64,000 nt of DNA from Pseudotabrizicola sp. (lineage in GTDB: Bacteria; Pseudomonadota; Alphaproteobacteria; Rhodobacterales; Rhodobacteraceae), in contig NZ_JAUSNR010000023.1 in assembly GCF_030656345.1 (NCBI RefSeq), positions 62,001-126,000 on the forward strand. Direction: 5' to 3'. A model generated the notes under the pieces. That model made no database searches and was not told the DNA's origin. It saw only the letters and a program-made list of their open reading frames with translations. Both the position numbers and the translations under genes were made by a program. The stretch's first letter is position 1; each line of letters starts with the position of its first letter. Shown one piece after another: positions 7,942-17,110 of the stretch.

Positions 7942-9093
7942 TCACAGCGCGTCCAAAAGCGCGCGCGTTGGCCAGGCATCGGCGGGCAGCTCCAGCCGGA
8001 CCTGCTCTTTCTGAACCGCCGCGCGGGTGCCCGATCCGAGAATGCCGTCGATCTTGCCCACATCGTGGCCGCGCGCTGCCAGCTTTTCCTGCAGCCGCAT
8101 CATCTGGGCATCGTCCAGCCCCGGATCGGGATTGCCCGCAGCAAACACCGGCGCGCCTTCCAGCCTTGTGGCGAAATAGGCGGCGGTCAGCACATAGGTA
8201 AAGCTCTGGTTCCAGTCGAACAGCGTGTGAAAATTCGGATATGCCAGAAAGGCCGGCCCGCCACGCCCCTGCGGCAGGATCAGCGAGGCCATCCCCTGCG
8301 GCAGTGCCTCGCGTCCCGAAACGCCCATCGCCTGCCACTCCGCCACCGGCAGTTGCACCTCCAGCCCAGACAGGCCCCAATCCATCTGTGCGGGCACCGT
8401 CACCTCGGCCAGCCACGGCTGCCCCGCCTGCCAGCCATGGTGCTGTAACAGGCGCGCCCCCGACAGCAACGCATCGGGCACCGACGTTTTCAGCGTCACA
8501 TGCCCGTCGCCGTCGCCATCTACCCCGCGCGCCAGAATATCGGCGGGCAGCATCTGCACCATGCCGATCTCTCCGGCCCATGCGCCTGTGGTGTCGGTCG
8601 AAAGGTCACCCTTGGCATGCAGCGCAATCGCCGCCAGAATCTGCGGCTGAAACAGCTCCGGCCGCCGGCAGTCATGGCCCAAAGTCACCAGCGCATCGCG
8701 GGTGTTGAAATCGCCCTGCACCGCGCCGTAATCGGTCTCAAACGCCCAGAACGCCAACAGGATGCCCTTTGGCACCCCGTACTCCGCCGCGGCCCGGTCA
8801 AAGATTGCGGCATGTTGCGCCCCAAGCGCGCGGCCCCGGTCCAGCCGTGCGGCGGAAATCAGCCGCCGGGCAAAATCGGTGAAGCTCATCCGGAATACGC
8901 CCTGCGACCGGTCGGCGCGCAAAACGCCGTCATCAATGCGTGAGCCCGCCAGATAACTGCGGGCCGCGTCTTCCGGCAGGCCCGACGCCACTGCCTCGGC
9001 AGTCATTGCGGCGGTGAAATCCGACAGCGCCCCTCCACAAGGGGCAGCAAGGGCGGGGCCGCTCATCAAAGCGAAGGCGAGGGCGATACGCAT
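7942..9093 (-). CDS. Lytic murein transglycosylase (MltB family) with peptidoglycan-binding domain
   Basis: 383 residues. Residues 1-17 form a signal peptide (cleavage after ALA), so the enzyme is periplasmic. The catalytic domain carries the MltB-type active-site segment AFWAFETDYG, with the general acid Glu at residue 119, and the later GAWAGEIGMVQMLPADIL motif. Residues about 320-383 form a PG_binding_1 domain (LQEKLAARGHDVGKIDGILG). It cleaves the MurNAc-GlcNAc bond of peptidoglycan to give 1,6-anhydro ends. No lipobox is visible, so it is probably soluble, unlike E. coli MltB. cbiB starts upstream on the same strand and ends 10 bases before this start. Confidence 0.93.
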   Translation of the reverse strand: MRIALAFALMSGPALAAPCGGALSDFTAAMTAEAVASGLPEDAARSYLAGSRIDDGVLRADRSQGVFRMSFTDFARRLISAARLDRGRALGAQHAAIFDRAAAEYGVPKGILLAFWAFETDYGAVQGDFNTRDALVTLGHDCRRPELFQPQILAAIALHAKGDLSTDTTGAWAGEIGMVQMLPADILARGVDGDGDGHVTLKTSVPDALLSGARLLQHHGWQAGQPWLAEVTVPAQMDWGLSGLEVQLPVAEWQAMGVSGREALPQGMASLILPQGRGGPAFLAYPNFHTLFDWNQSFTYVLTAAYFATRLEGAPVFAAGNPDPGLDDAQMMRLQEKLAARGHDVGKIDGILGSGTRAAVQKEQVRLELPADAWPTRALLDAL

Positions 9094-9103
9094 GGCGCGA
9101 AGC

Positions 9104-10003
9104 CTAGATCAGCGCCACACAGCCGACAAGCACCAGCATCAGGCCCCATGCCCGCCACAATGCGCGGCAGGCGGCATCCACATCCTCAGGCCCCGCATCT
9201 CGCCGCCCCTCGGGCCAGACCCATGGGAATTCCGACATCACCCCATGGTAGGCGCGCGGTCCCGACAGCGCCACGTCCAGCACCACCGCCATCGCCGCCT
9301 CGGGCCAGCCCGCATTCGGACTGCGGTGCAAGGGCGCATCGCGCAGAATGGGCCGCGCCTGCCACCAGCCATGCGACACCGCGATCAGCAACGCCGTCAG
9401 CCGCGCCGGGATCAGGTTCAGCAGGTCGTCAAACCGCGCCGCGGCCCAGCCGAATTCCTCATGCCGTTCGGTGCGATGGCCGATCATGCTGTCAGCGGTA
9501 TTGGTCATCTTGTAGATCAGCATCAACGGCAAGCCACCGACCAGAAACCAGAACGCGGGCGCAATCACCCCGTCCGACAGGTTTTCGGCTGCGCTCTCAA
9601 TCGCCGCCCGCGCCACCGCCGGTTCGTCCAGCGCCGCCGTGTCGCGCCCGACGATCATCGCCACCGCCCGCCGACCGCCGGGCAGCGACTGGCGCAAGCC
9701 ATCCGCTACCGCGCGCACATGATCGACCAGCGATTTCTGCGCCAGCAGGATCGCGGCCGCAATCCCCTCCAGCAGCCCGAAATCCGGCACCCAGGCAATC
9801 AACTGCCCCAGCCCGTAAGCCCCCAGCACCATCAGCCCCAGTGCCGCGATCCCCTTGGCCCGGCGTTGCCTGCCGGCATTCAGCCGCTGGTCCAGAACGC
9901 TGACCACACGCCCCATCAGCACCGCCGGATGCGGGACCCTGTCCCAGATCGCGCGCGGTTCGCCAAAGGCGGCATCGAGCAGCATGGCAAGAAACAGGAT
10001 CAT
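9104..10003 (-). CDS. cbiB: Adenosylcobinamide-phosphate synthase CbiB/CobD
   Basis: 299 residues, integral membrane protein with about four to five helices. Conserved features are the N-terminal LLDAAFGEP and HPAVLMGRV motifs, the [17 protein letters not shown] segment (about residues 140-156) and the [24 protein letters not shown] region. It attaches (R)-1-amino-2-propanol (phosphate) to adenosylcobyric acid, a late step of cobalamin synthesis. The start I chose ([11 protein letters not shown]) matches the family; a longer reading starting 27 bases upstream lacks support. No other cobalamin biosynthesis gene is adjacent, although a cobalamin adenosyltransferase occurs near 46.6 kb. Confidence 0.92.
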   Translation of the reverse strand: MILFLAMLLDAAFGEPRAIWDRVPHPAVLMGRVVSVLDQRLNAGRQRRAKGIAALGLMVLGAYGLGQLIAWVPDFGLLEGIAAAILLAQKSLVDHVRAVADGLRQSLPGGRRAVAMIVGRDTAALDEPAVARAAIESAAENLSDGVIAPAFWFLVGGLPLMLIYKMTNTADSMIGHRTERHEEFGWAAARFDDLLNLIPARLTALLIAVSHGWWQARPILRDAPLHRSPNAGWPEAAMAVVLDVALSGPRAYHGVMSEFPWVWPEGRRDAGPEDVDAACRALWRAWGLMLVLVGCVALI

Positions 10004-10268
10004 CTGGCATCCCCCTCGGCGCAGGCACACCCCCGCCTGACGCAGGCTTTACACCACCGATTCGCGCGGCAACAGGGGGTGGCAGGACCGGGCTGGCGTT
10101 GCGGCTGTTGCACCGCGCGCCGGAATGACCCGCATCACCGCGATTTGATGCGTTGCCGGGAACTGTCACCTGATTGACTTGCTTTTAACAGATTGTGGGC
10201 CAGACTGTAAAAGGGTGCTCAGACCATGACATGTCGGTCTGTGATCAGATCGACGAAAGGGGGGTAAG

Positions 10269-10619
10269 GTGCTGGAATTTCTGCCGCAAGACATTCGTGA
10301 CGGGCTGGACGCCGCCCGCAAGCGCGAGGCCAAGCGCAAATCCCGCCTGCGGGTTCAGGTGGGCGAAGCGGTGTTCCCGGTGTTGCGCTTCTGGCACGAT
10401 GGATTTGTGCTCGATGGCGACCTGACCCCGCATCTGCGCGGGCTGGTCGATGTTTACGATGGATCGAACCACATCTTCCAATGCCTGATCGTCGCGTCGA
10501 GTCTGGAAAACGGCGATCTGGTCTGCGAATTCAAACGCTCTACCGCTGTGATGGACAAGGCCCCGCTGGATTTCTGGCGCGATGAAAACGCGCCGGTGGG
10601 CTTTCTGCCGCGTGCATGA
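10269..10619 (+). CDS. Conserved hypothetical protein, weakly PilZ-like
   Basis: 116 residues beginning at a GTG preceded by a GGGGTAAG ribosome binding site. An Arg/Lys-rich stretch (ARKREAKRKSRLRV, residues 15-28) leads into a beta-rich body (VFPVLRFWHDGFVL, LVDVYDGSNHIFQCLIVAS). Arg pairs followed by a D-G-S turn loosely recall PilZ c-di-GMP domains (RxxxR then D/NxSxxG), but the final Gly is missing, so I do not assign that function. No membrane segment or signal. It is convergent with the C-S lyase gene. Orthologues are, as far as I recall, common and unnamed in Rhodobacteraceae. Confidence 0.7.
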   Translation: MLEFLPQDIRDGLDAARKREAKRKSRLRVQVGEAVFPVLRFWHDGFVLDGDLTPHLRGLVDVYDGSNHIFQCLIVASSLENGDLVCEFKRSTAVMDKAPLDFWRDENAPVGFLPRA

Positions 10620-10657
10620 CCGCAGGGCAGGGGCCTGAACGGCCCCCGCCGCGCGGT

Positions 10658-11830
10658 TTACTGCAGATCACCAAAGGCCGTCTTCAGCCGGGCCACCGCC
10701 TCTTCCACCCGCGCACGCGGCGTGGCGATGTTGAACCGCAGATAGCTTTCGCCTCCGGTCCCAAAGGTCTCGCCATGGTTGGCACAGATCTGCGCGGCCT
10801 TTTCCACCCGCGCCTTGAACTCGGTGGGGGCCATGCCCGTTCCGGTGAAATCCACCCAGGACAGATAGGTCGCCTCCAGCGGCATCGAGCGCAGGCCCGG
10901 AATCGCATTCACCCCGTCATCAAACAGCCGCCGGTTGCCATCCAGATAGGCCACCAGCGCATCAACCCAGACCGCGCCTTCGGGCGAATAGGCGGCTTCG
11001 GCCATATGCATGCCAAAGGAATTTGGCGAAATGCCCAAAGCCATGATCCGCGCCGCAAACTTCGCCCGCAGGGCAGGGTCGGCGATGATCACATTTCCGA
11101 TATGCGCGCCGGCAATGTTGAAGGTCTTGGTCGAGGCGGTCAGCATCACCAGCCGGTCGGCGCAATCAGGTGCCACCAGCGGCATCGCATGATGTTTGTG
11201 CCCCGGCATCACCAGATCATGGTGGATCTCGTCCGAAATCAGGATCAGATCATGCCGCTTGCAGAAATCGGCCACGCCGCGCAGCTCATCCAAAGTCCAG
11301 ACCCGCCCGCCCGGATTGTGCGGCGAACACAGGATCAGCATCCGCTCCCCCCCGGTCATCTGCGCATCCCATGCGGCGAAATCCATCTCGTGCCGCCCGT
11401 TCACCACGGCCAGCGGGCATTCCACCACCACACGCCCCGCCGCTTTGATGGTGCGGGCAAAGGCGTGGTACACCGGGGTCATCAGCACCACCCCGTCACC
11501 GGGCTGCGTAAAGGCATCCACCACCAGCCCGGTCGCGTTGACCAGACCATGCGTGGTAAAGATGTGGTCGGGGTCCAGCGCCCAGCCGTGCCGGGTCTGC
11601 ATCCACCAGCGGATCGCCTCACGGTACCCCGCATCATCGCCGTAATATCCGTAAACCCCGTGGGCGGCCATTTTCTCTACCGCAGCCTGCACACAGTGCG
11701 GCGGGCGGAAATCCATGTCCGCCACCCACATCGACAACCCCTTGTCGGCAGGCACGCCATACAGGCGCTCCATCATGTCCCATTTCACCGAATGGGTGCC
11801 GAAGCGGTTGATCTGATCGTCGAAATCCAT
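10658..11830 (-). CDS. MalY/PatB family PLP-dependent cystathionine beta-lyase-like aminotransferase
   Basis: 390 residues, fold type I PLP enzyme. The Schiff-base Lys is K235 in the TASTKTFNIAGAHIGN motif. Other family marks are WVADMDF near the N-terminus, the YHAF loop, and CSPHNPGGRVW with the ring-stacking and Asp (SDEIHHD) residues. MalY/PatB proteins cleave C-S bonds of cystathionine or other cysteine conjugates to pyruvate, ammonia and a thiol. The ATG chosen has a good GAAGGAAAAGG site 8-10 bases upstream; the longer open frame from 11890 has none of the family sequence. It is divergent from the deformylase cluster, with 175 bases between. Substrate remains unknown. Confidence 0.9.
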   Translation of the reverse strand: MDFDDQINRFGTHSVKWDMMERLYGVPADKGLSMWVADMDFRPPHCVQAAVEKMAAHGVYGYYGDDAGYREAIRWWMQTRHGWALDPDHIFTTHGLVNATGLVVDAFTQPGDGVVLMTPVYHAFARTIKAAGRVVVECPLAVVNGRHEMDFAAWDAQMTGGERMLILCSPHNPGGRVWTLDELRGVADFCKRHDLILISDEIHHDLVMPGHKHHAMPLVAPDCADRLVMLTASTKTFNIAGAHIGNVIIADPALRAKFAARIMALGISPNSFGMHMAEAAYSPEGAVWVDALVAYLDGNRRLFDDGVNAIPGLRSMPLEATYLSWVDFTGTGMAPTEFKARVEKAAQICANHGETFGTGGESYLRFNIATPRARVEEAVARLKTAFGDLQ

Positions 11831-12005
11831 GAAGTCGCCTTTTCCTTCGGGTCGCTTGTTCCGGTTATATGGGTTCAGCCGGAAAGTCATCCCGAGCTAC
11901 CCCTGCTGATCGGGGAATTGATCTCGCGAAGGCGCAAAAGGCGGAACACATTTCCTGCCCCGTCAGACTCTTGCGCGAATACCCCTCGCACCGTAAATCA
12001 TCCCC

Positions 12006-12521
12006 ATGATCCGCCCCATCCTGATCCATCCTGATCCCCGCCTCAAGAAGCCCTGTGATACAGTGGCGGTCTTCGATGGCGATTTGCGCAAACTTGCCGC
12101 AGATATGTTCGACACGATGTATGATGCGCCCGGCATCGGCCTTGCCGCGCCACAGGTCGGAGTCATGCAGCGCCTGCTGGTGATGGATTGCATAAAGGAC
12201 GGCCCGCCGCGCCCGATGGCGCTGATCAACCCGCGCGTGGTCTGGTCGTCAGAGGATCTGTCCAGCTATGAGGAAGGCTGCCTGTCGATCCCCGACCAAT
12301 ACGCAGAGGTGCGCCGCCCGGCCGAGGTTCGGGTGGTATGGCAGGCGCTGGACGGGTCCGAGCAGGAAGAACAGTTCGACGGGTTGTGGTCCACCTGCGT
12401 GCAGCATGAAATCGACCATCTGAACGGCAAGCTGTTCATTGACTATCTGGGCCCGCTCAAACGCCAGATGATCACCCGCAAGATGGAAAAGCTGAAGCGC
12501 GAACGCGCGCGGCAGTCCTGA
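12006..12521 (+). CDS. def: Peptide deformylase (first, canonical copy)
   Basis: 171 residues with all three deformylase motifs intact: GIGLAAPQVG (43-52), EGCLSIP with metal-ligand Cys92, and QHEIDHLNG with ligands His134/His138 and catalytic Glu135. It removes the formyl group from the initiator Met of nascent proteins at the ribosome, needing Fe2+ or similar. It heads a four-gene run def-def2-def-like-fmt in which formylation and deformylation enzymes are encoded together; the next ATG begins immediately after its stop. This copy is the best candidate for the essential housekeeping enzyme. Confidence 0.97.
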   Translation: MIRPILIHPDPRLKKPCDTVAVFDGDLRKLAADMFDTMYDAPGIGLAAPQVGVMQRLLVMDCIKDGPPRPMALINPRVVWSSEDLSSYEEGCLSIPDQYAEVRRPAEVRVVWQALDGSEQEEQFDGLWSTCVQHEIDHLNGKLFIDYLGPLKRQMITRKMEKLKRERARQS

Positions 12522-13022
12522 ATGGCCGTCCTTCCCATCCTCACATGGCCTGATCCGCGCCTTGCCACCCCCTGCCTGCCGGTGGGGGATGAGGATGTGA
12601 TGCAGCTTGCCATCGACATGCTGGACACCATGTACAACGCCCCCGGTCGCGGGCTGGCGGCACCGCAGGTCGGGGTGCTCAAGCGCCTGTTCGTGATGGA
12701 TGTGACGTGGAAAGAGGGCGCGCCTGCCCCTTGCATCGTGATCAATCCGCAGATCCGGTGGCGGTCAGATGACACCGCCACCGGACCCGAAGGCTGCCTG
12801 TCGATCCCCGGCATCAGCACCGACATCACCCGCGCCACCCAGATCCGCATGGCATGGACCGATCAGCATGGCCGCGCGCATGACGAAACCCTGACGGGTT
12901 TCGCCGCGATCTGCGCCCAGCACGAATATGACCATCTTGACGGCATCGTTACCTTTGACCGCTTGGCCCCCGACCTGCGCGCCGCCGCACAGACGGCTTA
13001 TCTGGACCAGTCCCCCACATGA
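12522..13022 (+). CDS. def: Second peptide deformylase
   Basis: 166 residues, paralogous to the preceding gene. Motif 1 is GRGLAAPQVG (Ile to Arg compared with the first copy), motif 2 EGCLSIPG keeps Cys92, and motif 3 QHEYDHLDG keeps His134, Glu135 and His138, so the protein should be catalytically competent. It starts at the base after the first deformylase stop codon and overlaps the third by 4 bases, so the array is one transcript. It lacks the long basic C-terminal helix of copy 1, which suggests altered ribosome docking (inference). Specialised substrate preference or redundancy are both possible. Confidence 0.93.
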   Translation: MAVLPILTWPDPRLATPCLPVGDEDVMQLAIDMLDTMYNAPGRGLAAPQVGVLKRLFVMDVTWKEGAPAPCIVINPQIRWRSDDTATGPEGCLSIPGISTDITRATQIRMAWTDQHGRAHDETLTGFAAICAQHEYDHLDGIVTFDRLAPDLRAAAQTAYLDQSPT

Positions 13023-13519
13023 CCCGCCCCTGTATTCCATGGCCGCACCCGGTGCTGCGCACCCCCGCCGCCGATGTGGCGGGCATCACTGATGACATCC
13101 GCGCGATCTGGGATGAGATGGTGCAGGTCATGGACGCGATGCCCGGCTACGGCCTCGCCGCCGTGCAGATCGGGGTGCCGTTGCGTCTGGCGGTTGTCGA
13201 TTGCTCCGACGCGCGCGGTCAGGCGATCCGCATGGCCAACCCCGAGGTTCTGCACGCCAGCGGCCAGCTGCGCGAGCATGAAGAGGCCAGCCCGAACCTG
13301 CCGGGTGTTTCGGCGGTCATCAAACGCCCCCGCGCGGTGACGGTGCGTTACCTCAACGATCAGGGCGTGATCGAGGACCGTGATTTCATCAACCTGTGGG
13401 CCACGTCCGTACAGCACCAGATCGACCATCTGGCGGGCAAGATGTATTTCGACCGCCTGTCGCCGGTGAAACGCAAGATGCTGATCGCCAAAGCCGAAAA
13501 GGCGCGCAAACGGGTATGA
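13019..13519 (+). CDS. Deformylase-like protein lacking catalytic residues
   Basis: 166 residues, third tandem copy of the deformylase fold. Motif 1 survives as [10 protein letters not shown], but the metal-ligand Cys of EGCLS is replaced (EASPNLPG, Ser91 at that place), and HExxDH has become HQIDH, i.e. catalytic Glu changed to Gln134. The two metal His residues (133, 137) and the basic C-terminal helix ([16 protein letters not shown]) are kept. The reading frame is intact, with ATGA overlaps on both sides, so it is translated and not a decayed pseudogene. From family knowledge the enzyme should be inactive; a ribosome-binding or regulatory pseudoenzyme role is inference. Confidence 0.88.
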   Translation: MTRPCIPWPHPVLRTPAADVAGITDDIRAIWDEMVQVMDAMPGYGLAAVQIGVPLRLAVVDCSDARGQAIRMANPEVLHASGQLREHEEASPNLPGVSAVIKRPRAVTVRYLNDQGVIEDRDFINLWATSVQHQIDHLAGKMYFDRLSPVKRKMLIAKAEKARKRV

Positions 13520-14412
13520 AAATCATCTTCATGGGCACGCCCGGGTTTTCCGTCCCGGTGCTGGAGGCGCTTGCCGCACGGCATGAAATCGTCGCCGTTT
13601 ATACCCAGCCCCCGCGCCCCGCCGGACGCGGCAAGGCCGATCGCCCCAGTCCGGTGCATCAAAAGGCACTGGCCCTTGGCCTGCCTGTCCGCCACCCCGC
13701 TCGGCTGAAAGACCCCGCCGATCAGGCGGAGTTTGCCGCGCTGAATGCCGATATCGCCGTCGTCGTCGCCTATGGTCTGATCCTGCCGCAAGCGGTGCTT
13801 GATGCGCCCCGGCTGGGCTGCCTGAACATCCACGCCAGTCTGTTGCCCCGCTGGCGTGGGGCGGCCCCGATTCACCGCGCGATCATGGCGGGCGATGCCA
13901 CGACCGGCGTCTGCATCATGCAGATGGAGGCGGGGCTGGATACCGGGCCCGTGCTGATGCGGCAGGAAACGGCAATCGGCGCAGAGGAAACCACCGCCGA
14001 TCTGCACGACCGCCTGTCTGCCATGGGTGCCGCGCTGATCGTGCGGGGTCTGGACCAACTGCCCGACCTGACGCCGGACCCGCAGCCGGAAACCGGCGTC
14101 ACCTACGCCACCAAGATCGACAAGCTGGAAGCCCGGATCGATTTCACCCAAGCCGCCACAATCGTCGACCGCCAGATCCGCGGCCTGTCGCCCTTTCCCG
14201 GCGCATGGGTGCAGATCGGGGGGGAGCGGGTGAAGCTCCTCCGTTCCCGCCTTGCCATGGGCACCGGCGGGCCCGGTCAGGTGCTGCACGGCTTCACCAT
14301 CGCCTGCGGCACCGGCGCGGTAGAGGTCACAGAGGCGCAGCGCGAAGGCAAACGCCCGATGCCCGCCGTCGAGGTGCTCAAAGGTTTGCGCCTGCCCGAC
14401 CGGCTGGACTAG
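13516..14412 (+). CDS. fmt: Methionyl-tRNA formyltransferase
   Basis: 298 residues, normal length. The N-terminal formyl-transferase domain starts [19 protein letters not shown]. The catalytic triad region [17 protein letters not shown] contains Asn104 and His106 with Asp following in the AGDATTG motif region. The C-terminal OB-like domain (about 205-298) binds the tRNA. It transfers formyl from 10-formyl-tetrahydrofolate to initiator Met-tRNA. The ATG overlaps the stop of the inactive deformylase-like gene (ATGA), so it is translationally coupled to the def array, extending the usual def-fmt pairing. Confidence 0.97.
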   Translation: MKIIFMGTPGFSVPVLEALAARHEIVAVYTQPPRPAGRGKADRPSPVHQKALALGLPVRHPARLKDPADQAEFAALNADIAVVVAYGLILPQAVLDAPRLGCLNIHASLLPRWRGAAPIHRAIMAGDATTGVCIMQMEAGLDTGPVLMRQETAIGAEETTADLHDRLSAMGAALIVRGLDQLPDLTPDPQPETGVTYATKIDKLEARIDFTQAATIVDRQIRGLSPFPGAWVQIGGERVKLLRSRLAMGTGGPGQVLHGFTIACGTGAVEVTEAQREGKRPMPAVEVLKGLRLPDRLD

Positions 14413-14463
14413 CCTTTCCGCCCCCGGGGCCCCATATGGGGAGAGACAACCGGAAGGCCAGCT

Positions 14464-14706
14464 ATGCCCATCATTGCCCTGATCATCATCGGTGCCGCCG
14501 CAGGGTTCATTGCAACCCGGATGATGAAACTTGAAACTGATGTGCTGACGACGGTGGCCATCGGCGTGTTCGGCGCGCTGATTGGCGGCTTTGCGCTGCG
14601 GTTTCTGATCACCATCACCGGCTGGCTGGCCGGCTTTGTCGGTGCCGTTCTGGGCGCGCTGGTGCTGATCTGGCTGTGGAAAACCTACGTCTCGCGACCC
14701 AAGTAA
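14464..14706 (+). CDS. GlsB/YeaQ/YmgE family small membrane protein
   Basis: 80 residues with three hydrophobic segments and Gly-rich turns (GAAAGFIATRMM, GVFGALIGGFALRF, GFVGAVLGALVLIWLW). This is the transglycosylase-associated protein family (YeaQ/YmgE/GlsB), found in inner membranes and often induced by stress; molecular function is not established. It lies 51 bases after fmt on the same strand and is followed by a convergent TetR gene. A ribosome binding site (GGAAGG) precedes the ATG. The usual C-terminal variation of the family is seen here as a short TYVSRPK tail. Confidence 0.8.
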   Translation: MPIIALIIIGAAAGFIATRMMKLETDVLTTVAIGVFGALIGGFALRFLITITGWLAGFVGAVLGALVLIWLWKTYVSRPK

Positions 14707-14712
14707 GCCCTT

Positions 14713-15234
14713 CTAGGTCAGCCGCTTCACCGCATCCTTCAGCTTGAACCCCCGGTCCCCGGCAGCCTGCCACAGCAACTGCCCCTGCCATGCCGCGAAC
14801 AGCAGCGCCGCCGCCTCGCGCCCCTTGGCCCCGCCACCCAGCCGCACGGCAAGCGCCTGCTCCACCCGCACCCGCCACGCCATCGCGCGCAGCCGCAAGG
14901 TGGGGTCGTCCAGATGCCGGACCAGCAGGGGCAGGTCCGCCGCATCGCCCGATGCCTCCCCCAAGGCCTTGACCAGCATCTGCGCGCCCTTGACCGACAG
15001 GTCCGACAGGCCCTCGGCCGTATCCGTCGCCCGGTCCAGCGCATCCCAGCCATCCAGCAGGGCGGCGCGCACCATCCCCTCCTGACTGCCATAACGCTGC
15101 ACCAACGTGGGGGCTGCAAGGCCAGTGGCGCGCGACACCGCGCCAAAGCTGGCCGCCCGTTCGCCGGACAGGGCCATCAGGGCGCGGATACTGGCAAACA
15201 CCACCGGGTCGGGGATAAGTTTTGAACGGGACAT
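14713..15234 (-). CDS. TetR/AcrR family transcriptional regulator
   Basis: 173 residues. Residues about 10-55 form the TetR DNA-binding domain (FASIRALMALSGERAASFGAV then SRATGLAAPTLVQRYGSQEGM), with recognition helix around APTLVQRYG. The C-terminal ligand domain is helical and unassigned. It probably autoregulates from the 39-base gap before the TRIC-family gene end. Its target and inducer are unknown; neighbours are small membrane proteins and rnhA, which give no clue. The C-terminal region is shorter than in typical TetR proteins (about 200 residues). Confidence 0.82.
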   Translation of the reverse strand: MSRSKLIPDPVVFASIRALMALSGERAASFGAVSRATGLAAPTLVQRYGSQEGMVRAALLDGWDALDRATDTAEGLSDLSVKGAQMLVKALGEASGDAADLPLLVRHLDDPTLRLRAMAWRVRVEQALAVRLGGGAKGREAAALLFAAWQGQLLWQAAGDRGFKLKDAVKRLT

Positions 15235-15273
15235 CCCGTAAATGTAAACGCCCGTTCAGCCTGCACGCAAGAC

Positions 15274-15918
15274 CTATCGCTTGGGTGGCAGCGTCCGGGC
15301 CGGGCGGGGGCGGTAAACCGGCAGCCGCCAGCCAAACACCAGACTGCCCGCCCGCAAGGTCAGCGTTACCAGCGCACAGGCGAGCAGTTCCAGCCCGCCC
15401 GCAGCCCCAAGCCGTTCTGCCACCAATGCAGCCACCCCCCCGGCAAAGGCGCAGGATACGTACAGCTCGCCCTGTTTCAGCACCAAGGGCACCTCGTTGC
15501 ACACCACATCGCGCATCAGCCCGCCCATGCAGCCCGTCACCATTCCCATGATCAGCACCACCGGCCAGCCCATGCCCGCCCCCATCGCCGCCGCGACCCC
15601 GGCAGGCACCGCCACCGCCAAGGCACAGGCGTCCAGCCACAGGATAGCGCGGTAGCGGCTTTCCAGCAGGTGGGCGGCAAAGAACACCACCACCGCCGCC
15701 AGCGTTGCCACCCCCAGCATCATCGGGTCCACAATCCAGAACACATCACGGTCAAGGATCACATCGCGCAGCGTGCCGCCGCCGGTTGCCGTAAGACTGG
15801 CGATGAAGATGAAGCCCACGATATCCAGCTGCGCCCGGCTGGCGACCAAGGCCCCGGTCAGCGCAAACACCGCGACCGAGGCATAATCGAGAAATGGCAA
15901 CAACCACAGCAGGGTCAT
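15274..15918 (-). CDS. TRIC/UPF0126 family cation-channel-like membrane protein
   Basis: 214 residues with seven predicted helices arranged as a duplicated three-helix unit plus one. Each repeat carries the glycine-kink signature: [20 protein letters not shown] in the first and [19 protein letters not shown] in the second. Bacterial TRIC homologues form trimeric K+-permeable channels; the physiological role in proteobacteria (YicG type) is unclear. Its ATG overlaps the rnhA stop (ATGA), so the two are co-translated although functionally unrelated as far as is known. Length is standard. Confidence 0.9.
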   Translation of the reverse strand: MTLLWLLPFLDYASVAVFALTGALVASRAQLDIVGFIFIASLTATGGGTLRDVILDRDVFWIVDPMMLGVATLAAVVVFFAAHLLESRYRAILWLDACALAVAVPAGVAAAMGAGMGWPVVLIMGMVTGCMGGLMRDVVCNEVPLVLKQGELYVSCAFAGGVAALVAERLGAAGGLELLACALVTLTLRAGSLVFGWRLPVYRPRPARTLPPKR

Positions 15919-16376
15919 GGCTTGCCCGGCTTGAACGGGGCCATCCCGGCGCGGGCCAGCGCATCGGCGCGTTCATTCTCTACATGCCCCGCATGGCCCT
16001 TGATCCAGCGCCATTCCACCGTGTGGCGTTCCTGCGCCGCTTCCAGCCGCTGCCACAGCTCGATGTTCTTGACCGGCTTGTTGTCGGCGGTCTTCCAGCC
16101 CCGGCGCTTCCAGCTGTGAATCCAGGTGGTGACCCCGTTCTTCACATAGGCGCTGTCGGTCACGATGATCAGGTCCGACGGGCGCGACAACGCCTCCAGC
16201 GCGGAAATCGCCGCCATCAGTTCCATCCGGTTGTTGGTGGTATCGGCCTCACCGCCCTGCAGCTCGCGGGTTTTCAGAACCGCCTCGCCGTCGCGCGCGA
16301 TCATCAGCACCCCCCAGCCGCCGGGGCCGGGATTGCCGGAGCACGCTCCATCAGTATAGGCATAAAGCTGGGGCAT
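15915..16376 (-). CDS. rnhA: Ribonuclease HI
   Basis: 153 residues. All acidic active-site positions are visible: Asp in [16 protein letters not shown], Glu in NNRMELMAA, Asp in [11 protein letters not shown] and the His/Asp pair in [18 protein letters not shown]. It cuts the RNA strand of RNA-DNA hybrids (R-loops, Okazaki primers). The start chosen gives the standard [11 protein letters not shown]-terminus; upstream in-frame codons do not match the family. It is followed with a 4-base overlap by the TRIC-family gene. Confidence 0.96.
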   Translation of the reverse strand: MPQLYAYTDGACSGNPGPGGWGVLMIARDGEAVLKTRELQGGEADTTNNRMELMAAISALEALSRPSDLIIVTDSAYVKNGVTTWIHSWKRRGWKTADNKPVKNIELWQRLEAAQERHTVEWRWIKGHAGHVENERADALARAGMAPFKPGKP

Positions 16377-16436
16377 GTCGGATCCTTGTGGCTGGTGCAT
16401 GCGATAGGCCGGGCCGCAGGCTGGGTCAACCACCGG

Positions 16437-16889
16437 TCACAACGCGATGGGCACCGCAAGGCAGGCCAGCACCACCAATGTCAGCCCGATCCGCAGCCGC
16501 AGCCACCAATCCGGCGCGGTGCCCATTTTCCAGAAATGCCAGTCCAGCAGCAGCAACCCGACAAAGCCGGCAAACAGGTTCACCGCCGCATCTCCCGGGC
16601 TGCCGTTCACCATGAAAAACGCCCAGAGCGCCGGGGCGACCGACAGGATATAGCCCACGGCCGCCTCTGGCCCCGCCGCGCGCGTGGCAAAGCCCCACAG
16701 CACGCCGGACATGAATGACAGGATCACCGTGCCATAGGTCAGGCTGACATAGGTGCCAATGAACAGCGGCCGCATGAACTGCCCGGCCCAGCCCGCCAGC
16801 CCCGGCGACAGCGCCGTCGCCGCGCCCCAGACAAAGGGGATCAGCCCGGCCACCCCAAGGATCAGGGCCGTTCTCGGAATAGGCTCCAC
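16437..16889 (-). CDS. DUF3429 family membrane protein
   Basis: 150 residues with four to five hydrophobic helices. The pattern PRTALILGVAGLIPFVWGA, the central TYGTVILSFMSGVLWGFA and WHFWKMGTAPDWWLRLRIGLT match DUF3429, a small inner-membrane family of unknown function. No signal peptide. It precedes rnhA on the same strand with a 60-base gap. Expression as part of the rnhA/TRIC run is plausible but not shown. Confidence 0.8.
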   Translation of the reverse strand: MEPIPRTALILGVAGLIPFVWGAATALSPGLAGWAGQFMRPLFIGTYVSLTYGTVILSFMSGVLWGFATRAAGPEAAVGYILSVAPALWAFFMVNGSPGDAAVNLFAGFVGLLLLDWHFWKMGTAPDWWLRLRIGLTLVVLACLAVPIAL

Positions 16890-16999
16890 TACAATACCCG
16901 CTCAAATGACATGGACCGCAAGTGATAGTCGGCCTGCCCGCAGGGTCCAGCCATCCGTGCCAAAATGGCGGCGCTGTTGCCGGACTGCCATGGATTGGC

Positions 17000-17031
17000 A
17001 AAAATGAAGGACGGGCAAATGCCCGTCCTTC
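17000..17031 (-). terminator. Strong intrinsic terminator of the VPLPA-CTERM gene
   Basis: A perfect 12-bp stem (GAAGGACGGGCA with its complement) and a 2-nt loop are followed, on the minus strand, by ATTTTT. It lies 80 bases after the stop of the upstream minus-strand gene, so that gene is the client and is likely a single-gene transcript. Confidence 0.85.
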
Positions 17032-17110
17032 CATCTACTCGTTACGCAACCCGTCATCTGCTGACCCTGCGGTCCGGAAACCCCGGACTCGTGTCCTGCA
17101 AGTGGTGGTG

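Noticed and set aside
10156-10212. TTGACT plus downstream A/T as a sigma-70 promoter before the gene at 10269
   Set aside because: No acceptable -10 hexamer at 16-18 bases; not supportable.
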